A program made the position numbers and the translations under genes. This document shows, piece after piece, positions 14,928 through 23,376 of a DNA stretch of 28,205 bases. Within the stretch, counting starts at the first letter, position 1, and each line of letters begins with the position of its first letter. The DNA comes from CAZJOD01 sp964547525 (GTDB lineage Bacteria > Bacillota > Clostridia > JAAYHZ01). The notes beneath the pieces were generated by a model. It had not been told where the DNA came from and did not search any database. It was given only the letters and a program-made list of their open reading frames with translations. The stretch spans positions 1-28,205 of the forward strand of contig CAZJOD010000028.1 in NCBI GenBank assembly GCA_964547525.1, in the 5' to 3' direction.

Positions 14928-14968
14928 ACTATAAAAAGTATTATGTGACAATAGAATTTTAATCTATT

Positions 14969-15023
14969 AAGATTGATTGTGTTAAATTAACGCTATTTTG
15001 CAATTAATCAATCTTTTGTACAA
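14969..15023 (-). other. Structured 3' untranslated region of the HtrA transcript
   Basis: CTTTTGTACAAAAG is a 14-bp perfect palindrome just past the stop codon. AAGATTGATT (14969-14978) and AATCAATCTT (15006-15015) form a 10-bp inverted repeat with a 27-nt spacer. All are AT-rich and precede the terminator at 14901-14927. Role unknown. Confidence 0.4.
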
Positions 15024-15036
15024 AAGGTTTACGTTT

Positions 15037-16113
15037 TTACGATATTTGTTTTGAATTTATAATTTTGTATTGATCATTTTCCAAACCTATTGTAAATATC
15101 TTTTTAACTTGGCTTTTTATTCTTCCGTTATCACCGTATAAAATCATTCCTAAATTAGCGGTTATTTCAAATTGCTCTGAGCTGTTTTTTATTGATTCCA
15201 TGCTTTCTATAGTCACTGAGTAAACATTTAAATATTGGTTTCTAAATGTGGTATAGGATTGTTTTTGAAGATCCTCTCCTAACATTTCGTAGGCATCTAA
15301 ATACTTTTGATTATTAATATAATCATAGTATTCGTAAATGTATAATTTTACGAATTTGCTCATAGAATCAAATTCTTGTTCAATTTGCGGATTTGACGCC
15401 CATTTGCTAACTATTTCTAATATTTGTGTAACCGGTATTGAAAAAGCTATATTTTCACCGCGTACATCTATACATGAATTAATCCCTATTACTTTACCCG
15501 AATTTTTACTTATCAATGGGCCGCCACTATTACCCGGTGAAACAGCGGCATCTGTTTGATATACTTTAGAGTATATAGACTCTTCTATAATAATATCGCG
15601 ATTTAATCCGCTTATCCGACCAAAAGTAACGGTATTTTGATAACCCAGAGGACTACCGAAAGCAATTACTTCATCCATAATTTTTACTTCTTCGGTATGC
15701 ATTTCCAAAGGTTTTAATCCTGCCAGATCGTTCACACGTACAAGTGCTATGTCTTTTTTAGGATCACGCCCGATCACGATACCTTCATATGTAGTCTTAT
15801 CTTGCAATACAACTTTTACACTAACTGTACCGTCCACTACATGTGCATTAGTAATAAAATCCCCCTTGTCATTATATAGGAAACCCGTACCAAGCGCAAA
15901 AGGTGTATTTATTTGTGCCACCTTTTTTTGTATTGCATCGGCAAATTGAGACATATCCGTAGAATTTGCTGTGTTTAAGGCTGTCATAGAACCTAAACCG
16001 GAAATTTCGCTCATTACCGATTTAGTCATTGTATTTTTTATTATCGGTATACTTAATACGCCGGCTAAAATAATCACTATACTTAAAATAACGGATATTA
16101 CCTTTTTTTTCAT
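15037..16113 (-). CDS. HtrA-like S1C serine protease lacking a PDZ domain
   Basis: This is a 358-residue trypsin-like protease with an N-terminal membrane anchor or signal sequence (residues 4-26). The triad is intact: H91 (ITNAHVVDG), D121 (DIALVRV) and S196 (SPGNSGGPL). The protease domain ends near residue 240. Where HtrA/DegP proteins carry a PDZ domain, this one instead has about 105 residues (FVKLYIYEYYDYINNQKYLDAYEML...) that look like an NTF2/SnoaL-type fold, by pattern only. GAGAGG lies before the ATG. Family members degrade or refold damaged extracytoplasmic proteins. It follows the zinc-ribbon membrane protein by 75 bp on the same strand with no terminator between, so the two are probably one operon. 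Confidence 0.9.
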   Translation of the reverse strand: MKKKVISVILSIVIILAGVLSIPIIKNTMTKSVMSEISGLGSMTALNTANSTDMSQFADAIQKKVAQINTPFALGTGFLYNDKGDFITNAHVVDGTVSVKVVLQDKTTYEGIVIGRDPKKDIALVRVNDLAGLKPLEMHTEEVKIMDEVIAFGSPLGYQNTVTFGRISGLNRDIIIEESIYSKVYQTDAAVSPGNSGGPLISKNSGKVIGINSCIDVRGENIAFSIPVTQILEIVSKWASNPQIEQEFDSMSKFVKLYIYEYYDYINNQKYLDAYEMLGEDLQKQSYTTFRNQYLNVYSVTIESMESIKNSSEQFEITANLGMILYGDNGRIKSQVKKIFTIGLENDQYKIINSKQIS

Positions 16114-16188
16114 ATTAAATTCCTCTCTTTTTTAATTTATACGAGCCGTAATATAATGTTTGTATATAAATAAATCATTAAAGCATTA

Positions 16189-17709
16189 TTATTCTGATAG
16201 TAGGTCCAGGATTACATCAAGACCTAACTCATAAATTAGATCGTCAATATCATAAGTATAAATACCTTTGTTCCATTCAGGATCCCCATAATATTCCCAT
16301 TGATCAATTTTACCCGAATAAATCGTTACATCAAAAACTTCTGAAAACTCGATTACTTGCTTAGGGTCTAAAGCTTCATATATATCAATAGTGCCATATC
16401 CATATACATTGCCGTAACTGTTTTTTAATTCGAATTCTATTTCATAGACATCAATGGGGCGTGTTGCAATATTTTTTATTTTACCAGAAACATATAATTC
16501 ACCATAATAGAATTCGTATTTTATATCAAAAAACTCTATACCGTAATAATCACATACATCCCATTCTTCATAATAATAATCTTCTGCAATGGATAAGCGT
16601 TTTTCTTCAGCTAAAATGTACTCCAATTCTTTATCATTAATAGTCTTCATCATATTATTAAGTTTTTGAAGATCTGTATCAATGGGTTTTAAGAATTCGA
16701 ACAGATTATCATCATCAATTTCAATTGATTTTATTAAAGTAATGAACTTATCGTTAATGATATATTCATCTTCATCTTCAATACCATAAATACTGAATAA
16801 ATCATTAACTTTTTTTTGCAGTTTGTTATTTCTGTCATTATCAAGATCAATATAATCTAAAACGTCCAAAAGCTGACCGGCGAGTTTGTATGCCGTTTCA
16901 TTGTCCATATCGGGATTTAAAAGAAAATTGGTCCATATGATTTCATTCTTAGCATAACAATAATTCTTTAAACCCAAATAATTTGTCGTTATATCATATG
17001 ATATTTCTACCACCCTATCACAAACTAACTTCCCTAATTCTTGTTTTGTATCCAAAGAAGAATTAGCCAACCTAATTAAAAGGTTTTTCATATCATTAAT
17101 TGTATTTTTATCATTTATTTCACTTAATACTTGTGCAGATAATATTTTGTTATAAGTTTGCTCATTACGTTTTTTTAATGCCTCGAAAAAAGCGCCGTTC
17201 CCTTTGTAAGACATTGAAAAATCTTCGAGTACCGAAAAGGCTTTCGGGTATTGAGCGTTACTTAACAATTCATCTATATTATCATAAACCGATAGGGCGT
17301 ATTCAACAACTTTTATGTACTCATAATCAATATTTAAAGCGGTATCATCAGGTCTTTTCTCTAAACCTGTTTTTATCAATTCGATACCGTCCTCAAAGTT
17401 TCCGGCTAATATGTAAGATTCGGCCAGTTGCCTGTCATTATTCACTTGTTTGCTAACGCTGTTTTGATATAGATAATAAGTAGAAGCAAGCGCTAAAGAT
17501 AATATCAACGAAAATATAGGTAATAATGTATAAATAACATCATGTTTACTTTGCTTAGGTTGACCCATTATCTTTTCAGTAGAAATATCAACCTGTTTTG
17601 CAACATCAGGCTGAAGTTGTTTTGCAATCGGATTACTCGTTATGTTACCACAGTTCGAACAAAACTTTACTCCCTCTTTTAGCTGATATCCACACTTCGG
17701 ACAAAACAT
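16189..17709 (-). CDS. Zinc-ribbon membrane protein with C-terminal FxLYD-like domain
   Basis: This is a 506-residue protein. ATG at 17709 is chosen because AAGGAGGT precedes it at ideal spacing and it starts right at the zinc ribbon. The ribbon is C3-C6...C17-C20 (MFCPKCGYQLKEGVKFCSNCG). A transmembrane helix follows at about 58-80 (IYTLLPIFSLILSLALASTYYLY), then a long helical, TPR-like region beginning QLAESYILAGNFEDGIELI. The C-terminal ~110 residues are a beta domain (FYYGELYVSGKIKNIATRPIDVYEIEFEL), resembling the FxLYD domain seen on bacterial surface proteins. A cytoplasmic zinc ribbon and extracellular tail suggest a sensor or scaffold. Probably co-transcribed with the downstream HtrA-like protease. 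No specific function is known. Confidence 0.8.
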   Translation of the reverse strand: MFCPKCGYQLKEGVKFCSNCGNITSNPIAKQLQPDVAKQVDISTEKIMGQPKQSKHDVIYTLLPIFSLILSLALASTYYLYQNSVSKQVNNDRQLAESYILAGNFEDGIELIKTGLEKRPDDTALNIDYEYIKVVEYALSVYDNIDELLSNAQYPKAFSVLEDFSMSYKGNGAFFEALKKRNEQTYNKILSAQVLSEINDKNTINDMKNLLIRLANSSLDTKQELGKLVCDRVVEISYDITTNYLGLKNYCYAKNEIIWTNFLLNPDMDNETAYKLAGQLLDVLDYIDLDNDRNNKLQKKVNDLFSIYGIEDEDEYIINDKFITLIKSIEIDDDNLFEFLKPIDTDLQKLNNMMKTINDKELEYILAEEKRLSIAEDYYYEEWDVCDYYGIEFFDIKYEFYYGELYVSGKIKNIATRPIDVYEIEFELKNSYGNVYGYGTIDIYEALDPKQVIEFSEVFDVTIYSGKIDQWEYYGDPEWNKGIYTYDIDDLIYELGLDVILDLLSE

Positions 17710-18011
17710 ATTTACCTCCTTAAGTAAGGGCGCGAGACCCAAAACGTTTTTTTATAGTATGACATATAAGGTGTGATAATTCAACCAATTTTTATATTTT
17801 TATGTAATTTAATTGAATATATTTTGAAATTAAATAAGGCCTTTTTACTACTACTTGAAAATAATTAGGAAAGAAAAAAAACGGGTATAATTTTATATGG
17901 TTTTATGGTATTATTAAACATTATAATATTTTATAGATTTATTTATTAAATATGATATAACATAAAAAAATTTTATTATATGATTAATTATAACGAAAGT
18001 TAGGAGTTTTT
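17710..18011. other. Divergent intergenic region, no gene seen
   Basis: This 302-bp stretch is very AT-rich, between the leftward zinc-ribbon gene and gltX. It holds several TATAAT-like sequences, of which TGATATAAC (17953-17961) is a possible extended -10 for gltX. No T-box leader was recognised: the conserved T-box bulge sequence and an antiterminator/terminator pair are both absent. No ORF or RNA gene is seen. AGGAG lies 6 bp before the gltX start. Confidence 0.55.
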
Positions 18012-19478
18012 ATGATGAGTCAAAAAAAATGTATTCGAACCCGATTTGCTCCAAGTCCGACAGGTTCCATGCATATTGGGAATCTAAGATCGGCATTGTA
18101 TGAATTTTTGGTAGCAAAGTCACAAGGTGGAGTATTTATTTTAAGAATTGAAGATACCGATCAGAAAAGACAAGTCGAAGGAGCACTGGAAATAATATAT
18201 AACACTCTAAAGCTTGCCGGGATTAGACATGACGAAGGACCGGATGTTGGTGGCGAATACGGACCCTATATACAAAGTGAAAGAAAAGAGCTCTATCTTC
18301 CCTATGCATTAAAATTAATAGAAAAAAAACGAGCGTATTATTGTTTTTGCAGTAAAGACAGATTGGAATCAATAAAACAAACCGCGGGTCAAGAAATGAC
18401 AAAGTATGATAGACATTGTATGGATTTGTGTGAAAACGATATAAAAGAAAAATTAGCATCAGGTATCCCTTATGTTATACGCCAAAAAATGCCGACAGAA
18501 GGCTCTGTTACTTATAATGACGCCGTATATGGGGAAATAACCGTACCGTGCAGTGAATTGGAAGATCAGATATTAATAAAATCCGATGGTTTTCCAACAT
18601 ATAACTTTGCTAATGTAGTGGACGATCATCTAATGGCTATTACTCATGTTGTAAGAGGTAGTGAATATGTTTCGTCAACCCCAAAATATATACTTTTATA
18701 CGAAGCATTGGAATGGGATGTTCCGGTATTTATACATTTGCCGTTAATTACAAAAGAAGGTGGCAAAAAAATGTCAAAACGTGAAGGAGACGCTTCTTTT
18801 ACCGACTTGATCGAAATGGGCTACTTGCCTGAAGCAATAGTCAATTATGTTGCGTTACTAGGTTGGAGTCCCCGTGATAACAGAGAAATATTTTCGATGA
18901 AGGATCTTATAGAAGCTTTTGATATAACAGGTATCAGTAAATCTCCGTCAACTTTTGATTTTGAAAAATTAAACTGGATGAACAGAGAATATATACGTAA
19001 GATGGATTTGGAATATTTCCACACACATGCTTCAAAGTGGTATGAAATTACCGGTTTATCCGAGAAGATCGACTGTATAAAGGTTAGTTCTTTGATAAAA
19101 GAAAGAATAGAATTCTTTTCGCAAATACCGGAGATGACAGACTTTCTTGTCGATTTTCCTAAGAATTACGATTTAGAAATGTATAACCATAAAAAAATGA
19201 AAACTAATACTGAGAATTCAATTGTATACCTTGAGAAATCACATAACGCATTGGCGCAACTAGAACTCTGGAATGAACAAACAATAGAAAATTGTTTGTT
19301 GAATGTAGTACAAGCTTTAGGTGTAAAAAACGGACAGATATTATGGCCCGTCAGAACCGCAATAAGTGGTAAACAAATGACCCCCGGTGGAGCTTATGAA
19401 ATAGCGGATATTTTAGGTCAAGAAGAGACGTTAAAAAGAATTGAAATGAGTATAGAAAGATTAAAGGCATATAAATAA
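18012..19478 (+). CDS. gltX: Glutamyl-tRNA synthetase
   Basis: This is a 488-residue class I aminoacyl-tRNA synthetase, the usual length for bacterial GluRS. It charges tRNA-Glu with glutamate in the cytoplasm. The signature sequences are RFAPSPTGSMHIGN (HIGH-type motif, residues 21-24), RIEDTDQKR, and KKMSKREGD (KMSKS-type, 253-257). C111, C113, Y132 and C136 match the zinc-binding C-x-C...Y-x3-C arrangement of many GluRS. The C-terminal anticodon-binding region is present, ending VRTAISGKQMTPGGAYEIADILG. Two ATG codons stand together at the start, and either may be used. It forms an apparent operon with glnS, whose start is 16 bp downstream. With a GlnRS beside it, this GluRS is probably the discriminating form, which is inference. 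Confidence 0.97.
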   Translation: MMSQKKCIRTRFAPSPTGSMHIGNLRSALYEFLVAKSQGGVFILRIEDTDQKRQVEGALEIIYNTLKLAGIRHDEGPDVGGEYGPYIQSERKELYLPYALKLIEKKRAYYCFCSKDRLESIKQTAGQEMTKYDRHCMDLCENDIKEKLASGIPYVIRQKMPTEGSVTYNDAVYGEITVPCSELEDQILIKSDGFPTYNFANVVDDHLMAITHVVRGSEYVSSTPKYILLYEALEWDVPVFIHLPLITKEGGKKMSKREGDASFTDLIEMGYLPEAIVNYVALLGWSPRDNREIFSMKDLIEAFDITGISKSPSTFDFEKLNWMNREYIRKMDLEYFHTHASKWYEITGLSEKIDCIKVSSLIKERIEFFSQIPEMTDFLVDFPKNYDLEMYNHKKMKTNTENSIVYLEKSHNALAQLELWNEQTIENCLLNVVQALGVKNGQILWPVRTAISGKQMTPGGAYEIADILGQEETLKRIEMSIERLKAYK

Positions 19479-19494
19479 AAGTTCGGAGGATATA

Positions 19495-21174
19495 ATGGAA
19501 ACACAAAATAATATGAGGAATTTTATTCAGGATATAATAGATGAAGATATGAAAATTGGAAGATACAAAAACGTTCACACACGTTTTCCGCCCGAGCCTA
19601 ACGGATATCTTCATATTGGACATGCAAAGGCAATATGTATAGATTTTGGAATTGCAAAGCAAAACAACGGATTGTGCAATTTAAGATTCGATGATACAAA
19701 TCCCGGGAAAGAGGATATTGAGTATGTAAATTCGATACAAGAAGATATAAAGTGGCTTGGATTTGATTGGGAAGATCGTCTTTATTATGCATCATCATAC
19801 TTTGATAAAATATTTGATTTTGCAGTAGAATTAATAAAGAAGAATCTGGCATTTATTTGTGACCTTTCAGCTGACGAAATTAGAGAATATAGAGGCACGC
19901 TAACTCAACCGGGTAGAGAAAGTCCTTATAGAAACAGATCAATTGAAGAAAACTTAGAACTTTTTATGAAAATGAGAGATGGAGAATTTCCCGACGGTAG
20001 TAGAGTTTTGAGAGCTAAAATTGACATGAACTCCCCAAATTTAAATATGCGAGACCCTGTAATTTATAGAATTTTGCATATCTCACATCATACTACACTT
20101 GATAAATGGTGTATATACCCTATGTATGATTATGCACACCCGCTTTGCGATTGGATAGAAGGCATAAGTCATTCTATATGTACTTTGGAATTCGAAGATC
20201 ATAGACCTTTGTACGATTGGGTGTTGCAAGCTTTAAATCTGCCTGAGCCTCCGAGACAAATTGAGTTTGCCAGATTAAACATTACACATACTATGATGAG
20301 TAAAAGAAAACTTTTACAATTGGTAAACGAAAAGATAGTATCAGGATGGGACGATCCTAGAATGCCTACTTTATCAGGTTTAAGAAGAAGAGGATATACA
20401 CCTGAATCTATACGAAATTTTTGTGACATAATCGGTGTTGCTAAAAGTAACAGCACAGTTGACATAGGCTTACTGGAGCATTGTATAAGAGACGATTTGA
20501 ATAAAAAAGCATTGAGAATCATGGCGGCTTTAAATCCGGTAAAAGTAATAATAGATAACTATCCTGAAGATATGATAGAGTACTTTGATGTAGAAAATAA
20601 TCCTGAAAACTTTGATGCAGGTTATAGAAAAGTACCGTTTTCAAAGGTTTTATACATTGACGGTTCTGATTTTATGGAAAACCCACCCAAGAAATACCAT
20701 CGACTTGCTCCCGATCAGGAAGTCAGATTAAAAAGTGCTTATATAATCAAATGCAATTCGGTAAATAAAGATGATATGGGAAATATAAAGGAAATCCATT
20801 GCACCTATGACCTTGATTCCAGAGGTGGAACTGCAAAAGACGGACGAAAAGTGAGGGGTACCATACAATGGGTTTCTGCAAGGTTTGCCGTTAGTGCAAC
20901 TGTAAGACTGTATGATAATTTATTCTTAAAAGAAGATCCATATGATTTTGAAGAAGGCGGTGACGTTTTAAATAATTTGAACCCTGATTCATTAGTGGAA
21001 TTGAAAGAGTGTATGATAGAACCGATAGCAAACGATTTATCAATCGGTAATACTGTTCAGTTTATGAGACTAGGTTATTTTTGTAAAGATCAAGATTCAG
21101 AATCAAATAAACCTATATTTAATAGAACAGTCACATTGAAAGATTCATGGGCTAAAATTAATAAAAACGAATAA
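19495..21174 (+). CDS. glnS: Glutaminyl-tRNA synthetase
   Basis: This is a 559-residue class I synthetase, close to the length of E. coli GlnRS. The GlnRS-specific start of the catalytic core, RFPPEPNGYLHIGHAKA, places the HIGH motif at 40-43. LRFDDTNP distinguishes it from GluRS (LRIEDTD), and MMSKR at 267-271 is the KMSKS-type loop. The two C-terminal beta-barrel anticodon-binding domains are present (from about residue 340, YRKVPFSKVLYIDGSDF...). It charges tRNA-Gln directly, so this organism need not rely only on the GatCAB transamidation route. GGAGG precedes the ATG. Its stop codon lies inside a 10-bp hairpin, and a bidirectional terminator shared with ligA follows. Confidence 0.97.
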   Translation: METQNNMRNFIQDIIDEDMKIGRYKNVHTRFPPEPNGYLHIGHAKAICIDFGIAKQNNGLCNLRFDDTNPGKEDIEYVNSIQEDIKWLGFDWEDRLYYASSYFDKIFDFAVELIKKNLAFICDLSADEIREYRGTLTQPGRESPYRNRSIEENLELFMKMRDGEFPDGSRVLRAKIDMNSPNLNMRDPVIYRILHISHHTTLDKWCIYPMYDYAHPLCDWIEGISHSICTLEFEDHRPLYDWVLQALNLPEPPRQIEFARLNITHTMMSKRKLLQLVNEKIVSGWDDPRMPTLSGLRRRGYTPESIRNFCDIIGVAKSNSTVDIGLLEHCIRDDLNKKALRIMAALNPVKVIIDNYPEDMIEYFDVENNPENFDAGYRKVPFSKVLYIDGSDFMENPPKKYHRLAPDQEVRLKSAYIIKCNSVNKDDMGNIKEIHCTYDLDSRGGTAKDGRKVRGTIQWVSARFAVSATVRLYDNLFLKEDPYDFEEGGDVLNNLNPDSLVELKECMIEPIANDLSIGNTVQFMRLGYFCKDQDSESNKPIFNRTVTLKDSWAKINKNE

Positions 21175-21198
21175 TGAAATAGACGGTGTTTCATTATT
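21170..21198 (+). other. Perfect 10-bp hairpin overlapping the glnS stop codon
   Basis: AATAATGAAA (21170-21179) and TTTCATTATT (21189-21198) flank a 9-nt loop. The TAA stop is inside the first arm. No T run follows, so it is not itself a terminator. It may stabilise the 3' end. Confidence 0.45.
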
Positions 21199-21218
21199 GA
21201 TTAAGAAAAATAAAAAAG

Positions 21219-21294
21219 CGGATAATATATTATTGATTTCACTGCAATAACTCACTTACTGTGAACCGGTGCTGCAATTGTTATCCGTTTTTTT
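21219..21294. terminator. Bidirectional terminator between glnS and ligA, enclosing a repeat
   Basis: CGGATAA (21219-21225) and TTATCCG (21281-21287) form the outer stem, with six As just before it and seven Ts just after, so it can end transcripts from both sides. The unusually long interior (55 nt) folds further (TTCAC with GTGAA) and contains the 33-bp repeat described at 21235-21267. Its length is odd for an intrinsic terminator. Confidence 0.65.
21235..21267 (+). repeat. 33-bp dispersed repeat, copy A
   Basis: GATTTCACTGCAAT, five variable bases, then ACTTACTGTGAACC. It matches the reverse complement of 24501-24533 at 30 of 33 positions, with all three mismatches in the middle five. The shared TTCAC/GTGAA stem is kept in both. 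Confidence 0.75.
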
Positions 21295-21312
21295 CTTATT
21301 ATAAAACCGTCG

Positions 21313-23319
21313 TCAACGACTTTGTAGCATATATAATAAATCTTTTTCGCTTATTACCTGAACACCTAATTCAATAGCTTTATCAAGCTTGCTACCGGCT
21401 TCACTGCCTGCCAAGACATAAGATGTCTTTTTTGAAACACTCCCCGACACCTTGCCTCCGGCTAGCTCTATTAGGTTAGTTGCTTCGGTTCGAGTCATAC
21501 CTTCCAGCGTTCCTGTAAGCACAAAAGTTTTGCCTGATAGAATACTTATGGGTGATGTGTCATTATTTCTACTGTTTATGTTGACTCCTTTTTGAGCTAA
21601 ATCGTTTATGAGTTTTATATTCGAGTCGTACGAAAAGAATTCTTTTATGGACATAGCCATAGTCATGCCGAAGTCTTCTAACTCTATTAGGTCCTCAAGT
21701 GTACACTTTATCAATTCATTCATATCTTTAAATTTTTTATCTAAAGACTTAGCAGCGCCAAGACCTATATGTGGAATACCTAGGCCGAATATCAATTGGT
21801 ACATTTCTTTGTTTTTCGATTTTTCGATAGAAGTTAAAATATTATCCGCGCTTTTTTCTTTGAAACCCGGAAGACTTATTATTTTATCTTTTTTTGTGCC
21901 AAGATCATATAAATCCGCTATATCACCAATCAATCCGTTATCCAAAAAAGTTCTAATTATGGAAGGACCTAACCCTTCAATATTCATTGCATCTCTTGAA
22001 ACATAATGAATTATTTTTCTTTCTAAACGAGCCGGACAACCGGAATTAGTGCAAAAATATGCTACCATACCCTCAGGTTTTACCACATTAGATGCACAAT
22101 CGGGACACTTTTCCGGCATATTAAAAATTATTTCATGACCTGTACGTTTTTCGACAACAGGTCGAATGACTTCGGGTATTATGTCTCCTGCTTTTTGTAT
22201 AATTACAGTATCACCAATACGTATATCTTTTGTATTAATCAAATCCATATTATGAAGAGTCGCCCTGGTTACTTTAGAACCTGCAATAAATATGGGTTCC
22301 AGCAATGCAGCCGGTGTCAGTACTCCGGTTCTTCCTACATTGACAGTTATGTCTTTGATAACGGTTTCTTTTTGTTCTGCGGGAAATTTATATGCAAATG
22401 CCCATTTTGGTGTTTTTGCCGTTGAACCAATGTACTCCCTTAAATCTAATCGGTTTAATTTTACAACCGCACCGTCAATATCATAATCTAACATAGATCG
22501 GTATTCATTGATTTTCATAATATATTCAATCATATTTTTAGATACATCTGTTGTATAAAAGTTTTTATTAACTCTCAATCCCAAATATGACATATAATCA
22601 AGTGCTTGTGTATGAGTAACGATTTCCTGTCCCTGAACTTGCCTTATTTCAAATACGAATATATTAAGTTTTCTTTTAGCCGTCACAGCAGGATCAAGCT
22701 GTCTTAGTGAACCTGCCGCAGCATTTCTTGGATTTGCAAAAACCGGCAAACCTTTTTCTTCGTTTGTAATATTTAAATTATAGAAATCTTTCTTTGAAAT
22801 GTATACCTCCCCTCTTACCTCAAGAAGCGGTATGTTTTCATACAGTTTTAAGGGAACAGTAGATATTGTTCTTATGTTTTGTGTAACATCCTCGCCGATA
22901 TAACCGTCCCCCCTTGTAGCCGCCCGTGCTAAAACACCGTTTTCATAAACAATTGAAACCGATAAACCGTCTATTTTTTCTTCAATAACAAATTCACATT
23001 TCTCATTTGGAAAAGCTCCGGTAATGCCCTCTACAAATTTTATCGCTGATCTTTCGTCAAAAACATCAGCCAGACTCTGCATTTGTGTTGAATGTGCAAC
23101 CTTATTAAATTTTTCTAAAGGACTTGCACCAACCCTACCTGTTGGTGAATCAGGTGTTACATATTGAGGATATAGGTTTTCCAATTCAACTAACCTTTTA
23201 TATAAACGATCATATTCACTATCGGTTATTTCCGGGGTATCATCGGTATGATATTTTTTATTATGATAATTAATTTGTTCTTTTAAACTTAATATTTCAG
23301 CTATTATTTTATCATGCAT
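21313..23319 (-). CDS. ligA: NAD-dependent DNA ligase
   Basis: This is a 668-residue, complete LigA that seals nicks in DNA during replication and repair using NAD+. Domains are in the standard order. Ia domain: YHTDDTPEITDSEYDRLY. Adenylation domain: catalytic K115 in EKIDG. OB fold: GRTGVLTPAALLEPI. Zinc finger: C405, C408, C423, C428. Helix-hairpin-helix repeats: GLGPSIIRTFLDNG, LPGFKEKSADNIL and GLGIPHIGLGAAKSL. The C-terminal BRCT domain starts near 590 (LSGKTFVLTGTLEGMTRTEA...GGKVSGSVSKKTSYVLAG). AAAGGAAG lies about 11 bp before the ATG, a slightly long spacing. It follows gpr on the same strand by 57 bp and may be co-transcribed with it. Confidence 0.98.
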   Translation of the reverse strand: MHDKIIAEILSLKEQINYHNKKYHTDDTPEITDSEYDRLYKRLVELENLYPQYVTPDSPTGRVGASPLEKFNKVAHSTQMQSLADVFDERSAIKFVEGITGAFPNEKCEFVIEEKIDGLSVSIVYENGVLARAATRGDGYIGEDVTQNIRTISTVPLKLYENIPLLEVRGEVYISKKDFYNLNITNEEKGLPVFANPRNAAAGSLRQLDPAVTAKRKLNIFVFEIRQVQGQEIVTHTQALDYMSYLGLRVNKNFYTTDVSKNMIEYIMKINEYRSMLDYDIDGAVVKLNRLDLREYIGSTAKTPKWAFAYKFPAEQKETVIKDITVNVGRTGVLTPAALLEPIFIAGSKVTRATLHNMDLINTKDIRIGDTVIIQKAGDIIPEVIRPVVEKRTGHEIIFNMPEKCPDCASNVVKPEGMVAYFCTNSGCPARLERKIIHYVSRDAMNIEGLGPSIIRTFLDNGLIGDIADLYDLGTKKDKIISLPGFKEKSADNILTSIEKSKNKEMYQLIFGLGIPHIGLGAAKSLDKKFKDMNELIKCTLEDLIELEDFGMTMAMSIKEFFSYDSNIKLINDLAQKGVNINSRNNDTSPISILSGKTFVLTGTLEGMTRTEATNLIELAGGKVSGSVSKKTSYVLAGSEAGSKLDKAIELGVQVISEKDLLYMLQSR

Positions 23320-23376
23320 TAGAGCTTAGACTTCCTTTCAATAACTTAAAAATATTATACCATACCATAATCCGGT

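Noticed and set aside
17710..18011. T-box riboswitch before gltX-glnS
   Set aside because: The conserved T-box sequence and an antiterminator/terminator pair were looked for and not found. The region is AT-rich without GC stems.
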